Positions 1 to 7,064 of a stretch of DNA of 10,993 nucleotides are shown in pieces. Both the position numbers and the translations under genes were made by a program. This stretch comes from Novosphingobium sp. (GTDB lineage: Bacteria > Pseudomonadota > Alphaproteobacteria > Sphingomonadales > Sphingomonadaceae). The notes under the pieces were generated by a model, which was not told the DNA's origin, ran no database searches, and saw nothing but the letters and a program-made list of their open reading frames with translations. The stretch is taken from contig JAIXYF010000078.1 of assembly GCA_027490345.1 (NCBI GenBank), positions 1-10,993 of the forward strand, given 5' to 3'. Positions within the stretch are counted from its first letter, which is position 1, and each line of letters starts with the position of its first letter.

Positions 1-1838
1 TGCGCGAGATGCTGGCAGGCGGTGCGCAGCGCCCATTCGCCGATGGTGACGATGAGCCCGGCGTCTTCGGCAATCGGCACGAACTTGCCAGGCGAGATGA
101 AGCCATGCTGCGGGTGATTCCAGCGCAGCAGCGCCTCGAAGCCGGTGATCCGCTCGGTCGCGGTCTGCACCACGGGCTGGTAATAGAGTTCGAGGTTGCC
201 GTGCGTGATCGCGTCGCGCAGGTCTTCCTCAAGCTGGCGGCGGGCCTCGGCATCGCTGTGCAGATCGGCGGCGTAGAAATGATAGCGGCCGCGCCCGGCA
301 TCCTTGGCCGCATAAAGCGCCAGATCGGCATTGCGGATCAGCGCCTCGCTGGTCACGCCGTCATCGGGGGCGAGCGCAATGCCCAGCGATGCGCCGATCA
401 TCACCCGGCTGCCATCGATCGAATAGGGCTGGCTCAGCTGTTCGATGATCCGTTCGGCCAGATGGGCGAGCTGTTCGCGCGCGATCTTGCCGGCCAGGAT
501 AACCTGGAATTCATCACCGCCCAGCCGGCCGACGCGGCCCACCGTGCCGATCACGCGTTCCAGCCGCTGCGATACCTGCTTGAGCAGCGCGTCGCCCGCC
601 GGGTGGCCCAGCGTATCGTTGACTTGCTTGAACCGATCAAGATCGAGCAGGAACACGGCGCAGGCGCGGTTCTGCTCGTTGGGCGCGGTGATGATCTTTT
701 CCAGCGTCTGCGACATCTGGAAGCGGTTCGAGAGGCCGGTCAGCGAATCGAAATGCGCCAGCCGTGAGGCATGTTCCTGCGAGCGGCGCTTTTCGGTCAG
801 ATCGGTGCCCGATCCGCGGAAACCCTGAAAGTTGTTGAACGCATCATAGGTCGGGCGGCCGGTGACGGACCACCAGCGCTCTTCATCGTGGACCGCTGCG
901 CGCACCGCCAGTTCGGTGAAGCTGGAGCGGGCGGAAAGGTGGAAGGCCAGCGTGCGTTCGCCCTCGCCCGATTGATCGGACAAGTTGAACAGTTCGGCAA
1001 AGGGCCGGCCGATGAAGTAATCGGCATGGCGGCCAAGTGCATCGGCCACCGGCCGCGAAAGATACGTGATCAGGCCGCGCCGGTCGGTTTCCCAGAACCA
1101 CCCCTGCCCGGTTTCCTCGTAATCGGCGAGGATCTCCTCCGCGCGGGTCTGGAGCCGCACGCCTTCTTCCACGGCGAGCCGCAGCTTCAGATCGATCTCG
1201 CGTTGGCGCAGATAAGCGGCAATGGCGATCACCCCGCCGATGAGCAGCGACGTGATCCCGCCTGCAAGATTGGTCACCCAGGTCACGCCGGACCACATGG
1301 CGACCTGCGCCGTCAGCATCCCAGCCAGGCGGCCCGATTCGGTCACCGTGGCGAGCAGCGAGATCGTGACCAGCAGCGCCAGCGCCTGAACCCATGGCAC
1401 CACGCCGCTGGCCGCCCACAAGCCGATGGCACTGCCAAAGATGAACAGCGGAATGCCGATCGAGGCGCCCATCAGCACCATGCGCACCGCGGTCGAGTGA
1501 TCCTTGGTTTCCTCGTATGTCGAGGTGAACCGCGCCACGAACAGCAACGCAGAGGCCAGCAGCGCCAATACGGGTGAAATGATCGGCCGCACGGTCCAGT
1601 TGGCCATGGCAAGGCCCAGCACACCCAGCACCATCGGCAGCGCCATATGCGGCCACTCGCGCGCGATGAGGCCGCGTCCGGGGCCCGTGCCGAACAGGAA
1701 CGCGGCGCCTGCCACATCGGCCCGGCTGACCGGGGCGCTCGGCACACGCTCGCGCCGCCGCTGCGTGCGCGCATAATCGCGCGGGGCACGCGTCGGTTCA
1801 GCTTGCGCTGCGGAAATGTCCCCCGGCAATTGGTTCAT
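1..1838 (-). CDS. Membrane-anchored PAS-GGDEF-EAL cyclic-di-GMP signalling protein (3' end outside window)
   Basis: Predicted bifunctional diguanylate cyclase/phosphodiesterase that makes or breaks cyclic di-GMP at the inner membrane. The window holds the first 612 codons. An Arg-rich cytoplasmic N-terminus (1-60) is followed by five or six hydrophobic segments (about 66-81, 85-103, 119-141, 148-165, 192-210), a PAS domain (about 238-350, WFWETD start) and a GGDEF domain (about 358-520). The GGDEF domain has the metal-binding LLDLDRFKQVND stretch, GHPAGD and an intact GGDEF at 440-444. An EAL domain follows (YYQP, then EALLRW with Glu568), cut by the window edge before its remaining catalytic residues. 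The RxxD product-inhibition site expected just before GGDEF is absent: both key positions are Gly. ATG at 1838 is chosen because an in-frame TAA lies five codons upstream; no good Shine-Dalgarno is seen. Divergent from the hydrolase gene. The PAS ligand is unknown, and whether the EAL half is active cannot be judged here. Confidence 0.93.
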   Translation of the reverse strand, partial: MNQLPGDISAAQAEPTRAPRDYARTQRRRERVPSAPVSRADVAGAAFLFGTGPGRGLIAREWPHMALPMVLGVLGLAMANWTVRPIISPVLALLASALLFVARFTSTYEETKDHSTAVRMVLMGASIGIPLFIFGSAIGLWAASGVVPWVQALALLVTISLLATVTESGRLAGMLTAQVAMWSGVTWVTNLAGGITSLLIGGVIAIAAYLRQREIDLKLRLAVEEGVRLQTRAEEILADYEETGQGWFWETDRRGLITYLSRPVADALGRHADYFIGRPFAELFNLSDQSGEGERTLAFHLSARSSFTELAVRAAVHDEERWWSVTGRPTYDAFNNFQGFRGSGTDLTEKRRSQEHASRLAHFDSLTGLSNRFQMSQTLEKIITAPNEQNRACAVFLLDLDRFKQVNDTLGHPAGDALLKQVSQRLERVIGTVGRVGRLGGDEFQVILAGKIAREQLAHLAERIIEQLSQPYSIDGSRVMIGASLGIALAPDDGVTSEALIRNADLALYAAKDAGRGRYHFYAADLHSDAEARRQLEEDLRDAITHGNLELYYQPVVQTATERITGFEALLRWNHPQHGFISPGKFVPIAEDAGLIVTIGEWALRTACQHLA

Positions 1839-1851
1839 ACCGGACAGATGC

Positions 1852-1879
1852 GCTTAACTGCTTTGAGAAACCGTTAAGC
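1852..1879. promoter_or_regulatory. Inverted repeat in divergent gap, candidate operator
   Basis: GCTTAAC (1852-1858) and GTTAAGC (1873-1879) form a perfect 7-base inverted repeat separated by 14 bases. The half-site centres are 21 bases apart, about two helical turns, so a dimeric regulator could contact both on one face of the DNA. It lies 14 bases upstream of the start codon of the PAS-GGDEF-EAL gene, inside that gene's likely leader or core promoter, and 116 bases from the hydrolase start. No convincing sigma-70 -35/-10 pair was found in the 156-base gap for either gene. The regulator is unknown; an RNA hairpin with a 14-base loop is the alternative reading. Confidence 0.35.
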
Positions 1880-1994
1880 CTGCTGCCAGTTCGGACGTTT
1901 CTTCCGCAGATTTCCGAAGGTTTTCTTTTGCTGGCGGTCCGAGGATGCTAGAGACCGCGTCCATCCATCGTTTTAGTGTTACCAAGGATTGCAT

Positions 1995-2828
1995 GTGGCC
2001 ACGCCCCCCCGCTTCACCATGATCGGCGTCGCCGGACGGCGCCTGCGGGTAGGCCAATGGGATCCCCAGCCCGCCGAAAAGCGCGCTGACACAGCCCGGG
2101 CCGCGCATCCGCTGGTGGTCCTGGGCGGCCTTGGCATGAACATGGAAATGCTGGAGCCCATTGCCGAGCGACTGCCGTGCCGCCGGATCATCAGCTTCGA
2201 TATGCCCGGCATCGGCGGCTCGCCCGATCCGATCTTCCCTTATACCATTCCGCATATGGCCCTCACCCTTGCCGCGCTGCTCGATCGGTTGCGGATCGAT
2301 GCGGTCGATCTGCTGGGCATCAGCTGGGGCGGCGCGGTGGTTCAGCAGTTTGCCTTCCAGCACCGGGCGCGCACCGGAAAGCTCGTTCTGGCGGCAACTT
2401 CGGCGGGCGGCACGATGATCCCCGGCAACCCTTCCATGATCAGCAAGATGCTCGATCCGATGGAATACTCGGTCGAAAAGGCGCTGCGCCGCAATCTTGC
2501 CGCGCTGTATAATGGCGGCGGCGCGGACCGGGTTTCACTGAATGCCGCAACCGCGCCTTCGCCGCTGGGCTGGAGCTGCCAGCTTGCCGCCTTTGCCGGC
2601 TGGAGCAGCGCGCCGTTCCTGCCCTTGCTGGGGATGCCCGCGCTGATCATGGCCGATGAGGACGACCAGCTGATCCCGCCCGCCAATGCCCATTTCCTGC
2701 ACAATGCCATTCCCGGCAGCGCGCTGGAGATGTCTCAGGGCGGCGGGCACTTGTTCATGCTCGCGCAGCCCGATGCCTTCATCGCGAAGCTGCACCGGTT
2801 TCTGGAAGGGTCTGATTCCGCTTCCTAA
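1995..2828 (+). CDS. PhaZ-like alpha/beta hydrolase (poly(3-hydroxyalkanoate) depolymerase family)
   Basis: Predicted cytoplasmic serine hydrolase of 277 residues, close in length to the roughly 280-residue intracellular medium-chain PHA depolymerases of pseudomonads. The resemblance, judged from memory, extends along the chain: an LGGLG oxyanion-type loop, FDMPGIGGS, the nucleophile elbow GISWGG with Ser110, KLVLAATSAGGTMIPGNP, then DEDDQLIP (acid residue Asp223 or Asp224) and GGGHLF with His252. The triad therefore looks complete. No signal peptide is seen, which fits action on intracellular PHA granules. GTG at 1995 is preferred because AAGGA (1984-1988) lies six bases upstream; TTG at 1989 would sit directly against that site, and ATG at 2019 lacks one. 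No PHA synthase or phasin gene is in the window, so the substrate is inferred and another ester is possible. Its stop codon overlaps that of the convergent RTX gene. Confidence 0.85.
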   Translation: MATPPRFTMIGVAGRRLRVGQWDPQPAEKRADTARAAHPLVVLGGLGMNMEMLEPIAERLPCRRIISFDMPGIGGSPDPIFPYTIPHMALTLAALLDRLRIDAVDLLGISWGGAVVQQFAFQHRARTGKLVLAATSAGGTMIPGNPSMISKMLDPMEYSVEKALRRNLAALYNGGGADRVSLNAATAPSPLGWSCQLAAFAGWSSAPFLPLLGMPALIMADEDDQLIPPANAHFLHNAIPGSALEMSQGGGHLFMLAQPDAFIAKLHRFLEGSDSAS

Positions 2829-5017
2829 AGTACAAAGTCTGCAGCGGTCAGTACAATCGTGCCGGTAAGGGCGATCTGCAAGTCGGCAACGAGATCGCCA
2901 TCATCATCGACGAACACAGTGGTGATGCCGCCGGCCGAGGCAAAGCGCAATTGCCCCGCCGCGCCGCTGAAGGCCGCTGTGCCGATGAACGTGAACGCTT
3001 CATTGGCCGCCGTGGGGGCATTGGCATCAATCCGGCTGAGATCGATCTTGTCGAGGCTGACCACGAAATCGGCAATCGTGTCAGCGCCCGAAGACAGGCG
3101 GCTATCCGCTACATCATCGTAGCGGAAACTATCCGCCAGGGCGCCGCCGGTCAGCGTGTCTGCGCCGAAACCGCCCAGCAGAGTATCGGTGCCCCCTTCG
3201 CCCGCGAGAGTGTCGGTCCCCCGGCCGCCGACAAGCGTATCATTGCCCGCACCGCCAGTCAGCCGATCGTTGCCAAGGCCGCCATCGAGCGTATCATCGC
3301 CCTCAAAGCCCAGCAGCACATCATCACCGGAAAGACCGGTAAGAACATTGGCAGCAGTGCTGCCGCTCAACCGGTCAGCCAGCAAGGATCCGGTGACATT
3401 CTCGATGCCGACGTAGATGTCTCCGCCGGCGTCACCGGTCGAGACTTGCGCCGTGGTCCGGCGCAGATCGACCGTTTCGCCAGCGCTGGAGTTCTCGTAG
3501 CTGGCAGTATCGCTGCCGGTGCCGCCGTCCAGCCGGTCAGCGCCGTCGCCGCCTTCCAGCGTGTCGTTGCCATCCCGGCCAACCAGCACGTCCGCGCCGC
3601 CATCGCCCGCCAGCGTGTTGGCGAGGGCATCGCCGGAGAGCGTATCGTTGAAGGACGATCCGTAAAGGCCCTCGATGCCAATCAGCCGGTCACCACTGGC
3701 ATCGCCGCCTGAAACCTGCGTCGCCCCTAGTGCAAGATCGACGGTCACACCGACCGCGGAATCGGCGTATTCGGCAACATCGTCGCCGCTTTGCCCGTCA
3801 ATGAGGTCTGCGCCCGCGCCGCCCGCGATCAGATCATCGCCAAAGCCGCCGAGCATGCGGTCGGCTCCGCCGCGCCCATAAAGCACATCGCCCGAGCCGC
3901 CGCCATCGATCCGGTTGCCATTGCCATCGCCATAAAGGAAATCGGTGAAATCGCCGCCGCGCAGCCCTTCGATGGATTCATACGTATCGTCCGCCGCGAT
4001 CCCGAGCTTGCCCCGGCGGCGCGCCAGATCGGCATAGATGGACTCCCCGGCGTTTTCATAGCTCACCGTATCGAAGCCATTCCCACCGTCGATCACATCG
4101 GCGTCCGCACCGGGGAGGATCAGATCACTGCCATTTCCGCCAAAGATCCTGTCTTCTCCGTCCTCACCGATCAGGACGTCCTGCCCATCATTACCGACCA
4201 GAACATCATCGCCGGATTCCCCGTTGATGCTGTCGTGGCCTTCGCCGCCATCGAGGGTATCATCCCCGAAACCGCCCGCGACCACGTCATTGCCGCGATC
4301 GCCGAAAATGGAGTTGTCATCGAAATCGCCGATCAGGGTGTCGGCAAAGTTTGAACCGAGCAGACCTTCGATCGAGCTGAGCACATCGCCGGCTGCCGTG
4401 CCCGGGGATTCCTGCGCGTCGCTGCGGCCGAGATCGACGATCACGCCCACTCTCGAATCGTCGTAAAAGGCGAAATCGAAGCCATCGCCGCCCGAGAGGA
4501 TGTCAGCCCCTTCCCCGCCGGTCAGGAAATCATCCCCGTCCCCGCCATCGAGATCGTCACCTCCCGCGCCGCCAAGCAGCTCATCGATGCCGCCCAGGCC
4601 TTCGATCAGATCGTTGCCACCGCCGCCGGCAATCGAATTGGACAGATCATTGCCAGTCAGAATATCGGCAAAGCGCGATCCGATCAGGCCGCTGATGGCC
4701 ACCAGCACATCGCCCGAGGCATCGCCGGTGGAGATTTGAGCCGTAGTGAGCTGCAGATCCACTGCGATCGCGGTCGAGGAGCTGTAGTCTGCGATATCGA
4801 ACCCGCCGCCACCGATCAGCGTATCGGCGCCATTGCCGCCCGCCAGAACATCATCACCAAGGCCGCCATCGAGCCGGTCATTCCCGCGTCCGCCGCGCAG
4901 CACGTCGTTCTCGCCAAGGCCGCTGAGAACATCATTGCCGTCGAGCCCGGAAATCTCGTCCACCAGCGCAGTGCCATTGAGCGTGTTGACGCCGCTCGTT
5001 CCAACAATGACAGCCAT
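2825..5017 (-). CDS. RTX calcium-binding protein with type I secretion-type C-terminus
   Basis: A 730-residue acidic protein built almost wholly of glycine/aspartate nonapeptides (GGxGxDxLx), which bind calcium in parallel beta-rolls once outside the cell. RTX repeats begin within the first 25 residues. Five modules of about 90-135 residues follow (residues 74-628), each opening with a DxAxYxxS..VDL stretch, then a GDASGD-like and an IEGLxGSxFxDxLxG segment before returning to nonapeptides. The C-terminus (about 629-730) resembles the serralysin-type M10 C-terminal region: DTIADFVVSLDKIDLSRIDAN, later VFVDDDGDLVADLQIAL, and a final Asp followed by three hydrophobic residues (DFVL), as in ABC-exported proteins. 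No N-terminal signal peptide and no protease, lipase or adhesin domain is recognisable. ATG at 5017 is chosen because GGGGG (5024-5028) lies six bases upstream and the protein then starts MAVIVGTSGVNTLNG, typical of such proteins; ATG at 5101 would add an unrelated tail. No type I exporter genes are nearby. The function beyond secreted calcium binding is unknown. Confidence 0.9.
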   Translation of the reverse strand: MAVIVGTSGVNTLNGTALVDEISGLDGNDVLSGLGENDVLRGGRGNDRLDGGLGDDVLAGGNGADTLIGGGGFDIADYSSSTAIAVDLQLTTAQISTGDASGDVLVAISGLIGSRFADILTGNDLSNSIAGGGGNDLIEGLGGIDELLGGAGGDDLDGGDGDDFLTGGEGADILSGGDGFDFAFYDDSRVGVIVDLGRSDAQESPGTAAGDVLSSIEGLLGSNFADTLIGDFDDNSIFGDRGNDVVAGGFGDDTLDGGEGHDSINGESGDDVLVGNDGQDVLIGEDGEDRIFGGNGSDLILPGADADVIDGGNGFDTVSYENAGESIYADLARRRGKLGIAADDTYESIEGLRGGDFTDFLYGDGNGNRIDGGGSGDVLYGRGGADRMLGGFGDDLIAGGAGADLIDGQSGDDVAEYADSAVGVTVDLALGATQVSGGDASGDRLIGIEGLYGSSFNDTLSGDALANTLAGDGGADVLVGRDGNDTLEGGDGADRLDGGTGSDTASYENSSAGETVDLRRTTAQVSTGDAGGDIYVGIENVTGSLLADRLSGSTAANVLTGLSGDDVLLGFEGDDTLDGGLGNDRLTGGAGNDTLVGGRGTDTLAGEGGTDTLLGGFGADTLTGGALADSFRYDDVADSRLSSGADTIADFVVSLDKIDLSRIDANAPTAANEAFTFIGTAAFSGAAGQLRFASAGGITTVFVDDDGDLVADLQIALTGTIVLTAADFVL
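3134..4798 (-). repeat. Five RTX modules within the calcium-binding protein gene
   Basis: Coding repeats, read on the minus strand. Module boundaries in protein residues are about 74-180, 181-315, 316-412, 413-502 and 503-628, corresponding to about 4798-4478, 4477-4073, 4072-3782, 3781-3512 and 3511-3134. Each begins with an aromatic-containing DxAxYxxS-like motif and a VDL strand. The motif AQ[IV]S[TG]GDA[SG]GD occurs in modules 1, 4 and 5, is altered in module 2 (AQESPGTAAGD) and is degenerate in module 3 (GKLGIAADDTY). Differences in module length come mainly from the number of nonapeptides. The copies are diverged at DNA level, so recent recombination is not evident. Confidence 0.8.
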
Positions 5018-5057
5018 GACATACCCCCGATTTGCAACCAAAGCGCACCATCCACGC

Positions 5058-5085
5058 AATGTAGCCGCCTCAAGCCGCACGACAA
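5058..5085 (-). promoter_or_regulatory. Weak candidate promoter for the RTX gene
   Basis: On the minus strand, TTGTCG (5085-5080) and TACATT (5063-5058) are 16 bases apart, each matching four of six sigma-70 consensus positions. Transcription would start near 5051, giving a leader of about 33 bases that contains the GGGGG site before ATG 5017. Such a match is easily met by chance in alphaproteobacterial DNA. Confidence 0.2.
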
Positions 5086-5188
5086 TGACACGACCCCCCA
5101 CTTCTTGGACCGGATCGGGCTGAATTGCCGCCCGGCTGCGCCAGCTGCGGCTGGCTGGATCATTTGCGCGGCACGGGCGTTCAGGCGA

Positions 5189-5217
5189 TTGACCAAACCG
5201 CGATCCTCTGCCTTAAT
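5189..5217 (+). promoter_or_regulatory. Candidate sigma-70 promoter of the amidohydrolase-oxidoreductase operon
   Basis: TTGACC (5189-5194, five of six consensus positions) and CTTAAT (5212-5217, four of six) are separated by 17 bases in the 298-base divergent gap 5018-5315. Transcription would begin near 5224, with a leader of roughly 92 bases before ATG 5316. The rest of the gap shows only a small hairpin-prone stretch (CCAGC-TGCG-GCTGG near 5141-5154) and no credible small gene. Confidence 0.35.
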
Positions 5218-5228
5218 CGGGCAATTAA
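5213..5228. promoter_or_regulatory. Small palindrome over the predicted -10, candidate operator
   Basis: TTAAT (5213-5217) and ATTAA (5224-5228) are inverted copies six bases apart. They overlap the predicted -10 element and start site of the operon, where a bound repressor would block RNA polymerase. The arms are short and AT-rich in otherwise GC-rich DNA. No regulator gene is adjacent. Confidence 0.25.
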
Positions 5229-5315
5229 CAAAGACGGCAGGCCGCCTTCCGACACTGGGACTGCCTGACCTAGCTGGGCCCTGACCTTGCTGAACAACGA
5301 GAGGACGAGCTGACC

Positions 5316-7064
5316 ATGGCAACCTATGATCTGATACTGCGGGGCGGCACCATCGTGGACGGCACTGGTCGGCCGCGCTTCACCGGCGATGTTGCGGTGC
5401 GCGGCGGCCTGATTGCCGCCGTCGGCACGGTTTCGGGCACTGCCAGGCGCGAGATTGACGCGCGCGGCAAAGTCGTCGCGCCGGGCTGGGTGGATATTCA
5501 TACGCACTATGACGGGCAGGCGACGTGGGATCAGGAAATGGCGCCCAGTTCGTGGCACGGCGTGACCACGGTGGTGATGGGCAATTGCGGCGTTGGCTTT
5601 GCGCCCGCCGCGCCTGACCGGCACGAATGGCTGATCGGGCTTATGGAAGGGGTGGAGGATATCCCCGGCACCGCGCTGGCCGAGGGCCTCAAGTGGGACT
5701 GGGAAAGCTTCCCCGAATACCTTGACGCGCTGGAGCGCCTGCCGCGCAGCGTGGACGTGGCGACGCATGTGCCGCACGGCGCGGTGCGCGCCTATGTGCT
5801 GGGTGATCGTGAGCAGCCGGGCGCCGTGCCGACCGACGAAGACATTGAAGTCATGGCGAAAATCGTCGAAGAAGGCGTGCGCGCCGGGGCACTTGGCTTT
5901 TCCAGCAGCCGTACCATCATCCACAAGTCGATTGACGGTGAAGTGGTGCCCGGCACCACGGCCACGGCGGATGAACTGATCCGCATCGGGCGCGCGATGG
6001 GCCGCGTGGGCCACGGTGTGTTCGAGATCGCCAGCGACATGAAGCGCGAATGGGACGAGTTCGGCTGGATGGGCGCGCTGAGCCGCGAGACCGGCCTGCC
6101 CGTCACCTTCGCGGCGCTGCAATCCATCGCCAAGGAACTGCCGCTCACCGAGCAGATCGCGGAAATGACCCGCCAGAACGCCAGCGGTGCCAATATCGTC
6201 GCGCAGATCGCGCTGCGCGGCAACGGCGTGGTGATGAACTGGCGCGGGACGGTGCATCCCTTCCTGTTCCGTCCTTCATGGGCTGCAATTGCGGCGATGC
6301 CGTGGGAGGAGCAGCTCGCCCACCTCGTCGATCCGGCGTTCAAGACCATCCTGCTGTCCGAAGCCAACGTCTATCCCGACACGGATATCGTCCATCTCTA
6401 CCGCGTGATCGGCGAAGGCTGGGCGAGCCAGTATGAAATGGATGGCGATTTCGACTACGAACCGCAGGCCGACGCGAGCATTGCGGCGCGCGCCGCAGCG
6501 GCGGGCGTCTCGGCAGAAAGCTATGCCTATGATCTGATGCTGGCCGATGGCGGCACTGGATTCATCTATCTGCCAATTCTCAACTATGCCGACGGAAACC
6601 TTGATTTCCTTGAAGAATTGCAGGGGCGCGACGACTGCGTGAACTCGCTTTCGGATGGCGGCGCGCATTGCGGCACGATCTGCGATGCGGCCTCGCCCAC
6701 GTTCATGCTTCAGCACTGGGTGCGGGATCGCAAGCGCGGCGGGCGGCTTTCGCTGGAACAGGCGGTGAAGCGCCAGTGCCACGATACCGCGCGGCTCTAT
6801 GGCATGAATGACCGCGGCGTGATCGCGCCGGGCGCGCTGGCCGACATCAACGTGATCGACATGGACGCGCTGAAGCTGGGCAAGCCCTGGCTGGCGTTCG
6901 ATCTGCCGGCGGGCGGCAAGCGGCTGCTGCAAAAGGCGGACGGCTATGTCTACACGATCAAATCGGGCGAAGTGACGTTCGAGAACGGCACCTGGACCGG
7001 AGCAGTGCCGGGCGTGCTGGTGCGCGGGCCGCAACAAGCCGAAATGCTGGAGGCCGCAGAATGA
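5316..7064 (+). CDS. Amidohydrolase of the D-aminoacylase (N-acyl-D-amino-acid deacylase) type
   Basis: A 582-residue cytoplasmic metal-dependent hydrolase of the amidohydrolase superfamily, predicted to cleave an amide or cyclic amide. Visible parts are an N-terminal beta-sandwich stretch (YDLILRGGTIVDGTG), the metal motif VDIHTHYDGQ with His62 and His64, GNCGVGFAP with Cys91 (the bridging cysteine position of D-aminoacylases), a GALGFSSSR strand near 191-199, SDGGAHCG with the catalytic-type Asp447, and a C-terminal GVIAPGALADINVID sandwich return. The two downstream metal-ligand histidines of classical D-aminoacylases are not apparent: the regions expected to carry them read GHGVFEIASDM (232-242) and VTFAALQS (263-270). 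Its chemistry may therefore differ. ATG 5316 follows a purine-rich AGAGGA (5300-5305). The stop overlaps the next start as ATGA, implying one operon with coupled translation. The exact substrate cannot be named. Confidence 0.85.
   Translation: MATYDLILRGGTIVDGTGRPRFTGDVAVRGGLIAAVGTVSGTARREIDARGKVVAPGWVDIHTHYDGQATWDQEMAPSSWHGVTTVVMGNCGVGFAPAAPDRHEWLIGLMEGVEDIPGTALAEGLKWDWESFPEYLDALERLPRSVDVATHVPHGAVRAYVLGDREQPGAVPTDEDIEVMAKIVEEGVRAGALGFSSSRTIIHKSIDGEVVPGTTATADELIRIGRAMGRVGHGVFEIASDMKREWDEFGWMGALSRETGLPVTFAALQSIAKELPLTEQIAEMTRQNASGANIVAQIALRGNGVVMNWRGTVHPFLFRPSWAAIAAMPWEEQLAHLVDPAFKTILLSEANVYPDTDIVHLYRVIGEGWASQYEMDGDFDYEPQADASIAARAAAAGVSAESYAYDLMLADGGTGFIYLPILNYADGNLDFLEELQGRDDCVNSLSDGGAHCGTICDAASPTFMLQHWVRDRKRGGRLSLEQAVKRQCHDTARLYGMNDRGVIAPGALADINVIDMDALKLGKPWLAFDLPAGGKRLLQKADGYVYTIKSGEVTFENGTWTGAVPGVLVRGPQQAEMLEAAE

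Noticed and set aside
9..1577. Plus-strand open frames of about 250-270 codons over the PAS-GGDEF-EAL gene
   Set aside because: They are by-products of GC-rich codon use; the minus strand encodes a continuous protein with GGDEF and EAL motifs in the right order.
1880..1900. Sigma-54-like element (TGGCAG...) upstream of the PAS-GGDEF-EAL gene on the minus strand
   Set aside because: The required GC at the -12 element is missing.
2951..4354. Long plus-strand open frames opposite the RTX gene (for example 2951-3712 and 3791-4354)
   Set aside because: They mirror the repetitive Gly/Asp codons on the other strand, giving Ala/Ile/Val-rich text with no family resemblance; the minus strand has clear nonapeptides.
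5018..5101. An in-frame ATG at 5101 that would lengthen the RTX protein by 28 residues
   Set aside because: The extra stretch has no RTX character and lacks a convincing ribosome-binding site, while ATG 5017 gives the usual short start leading straight into the repeats.
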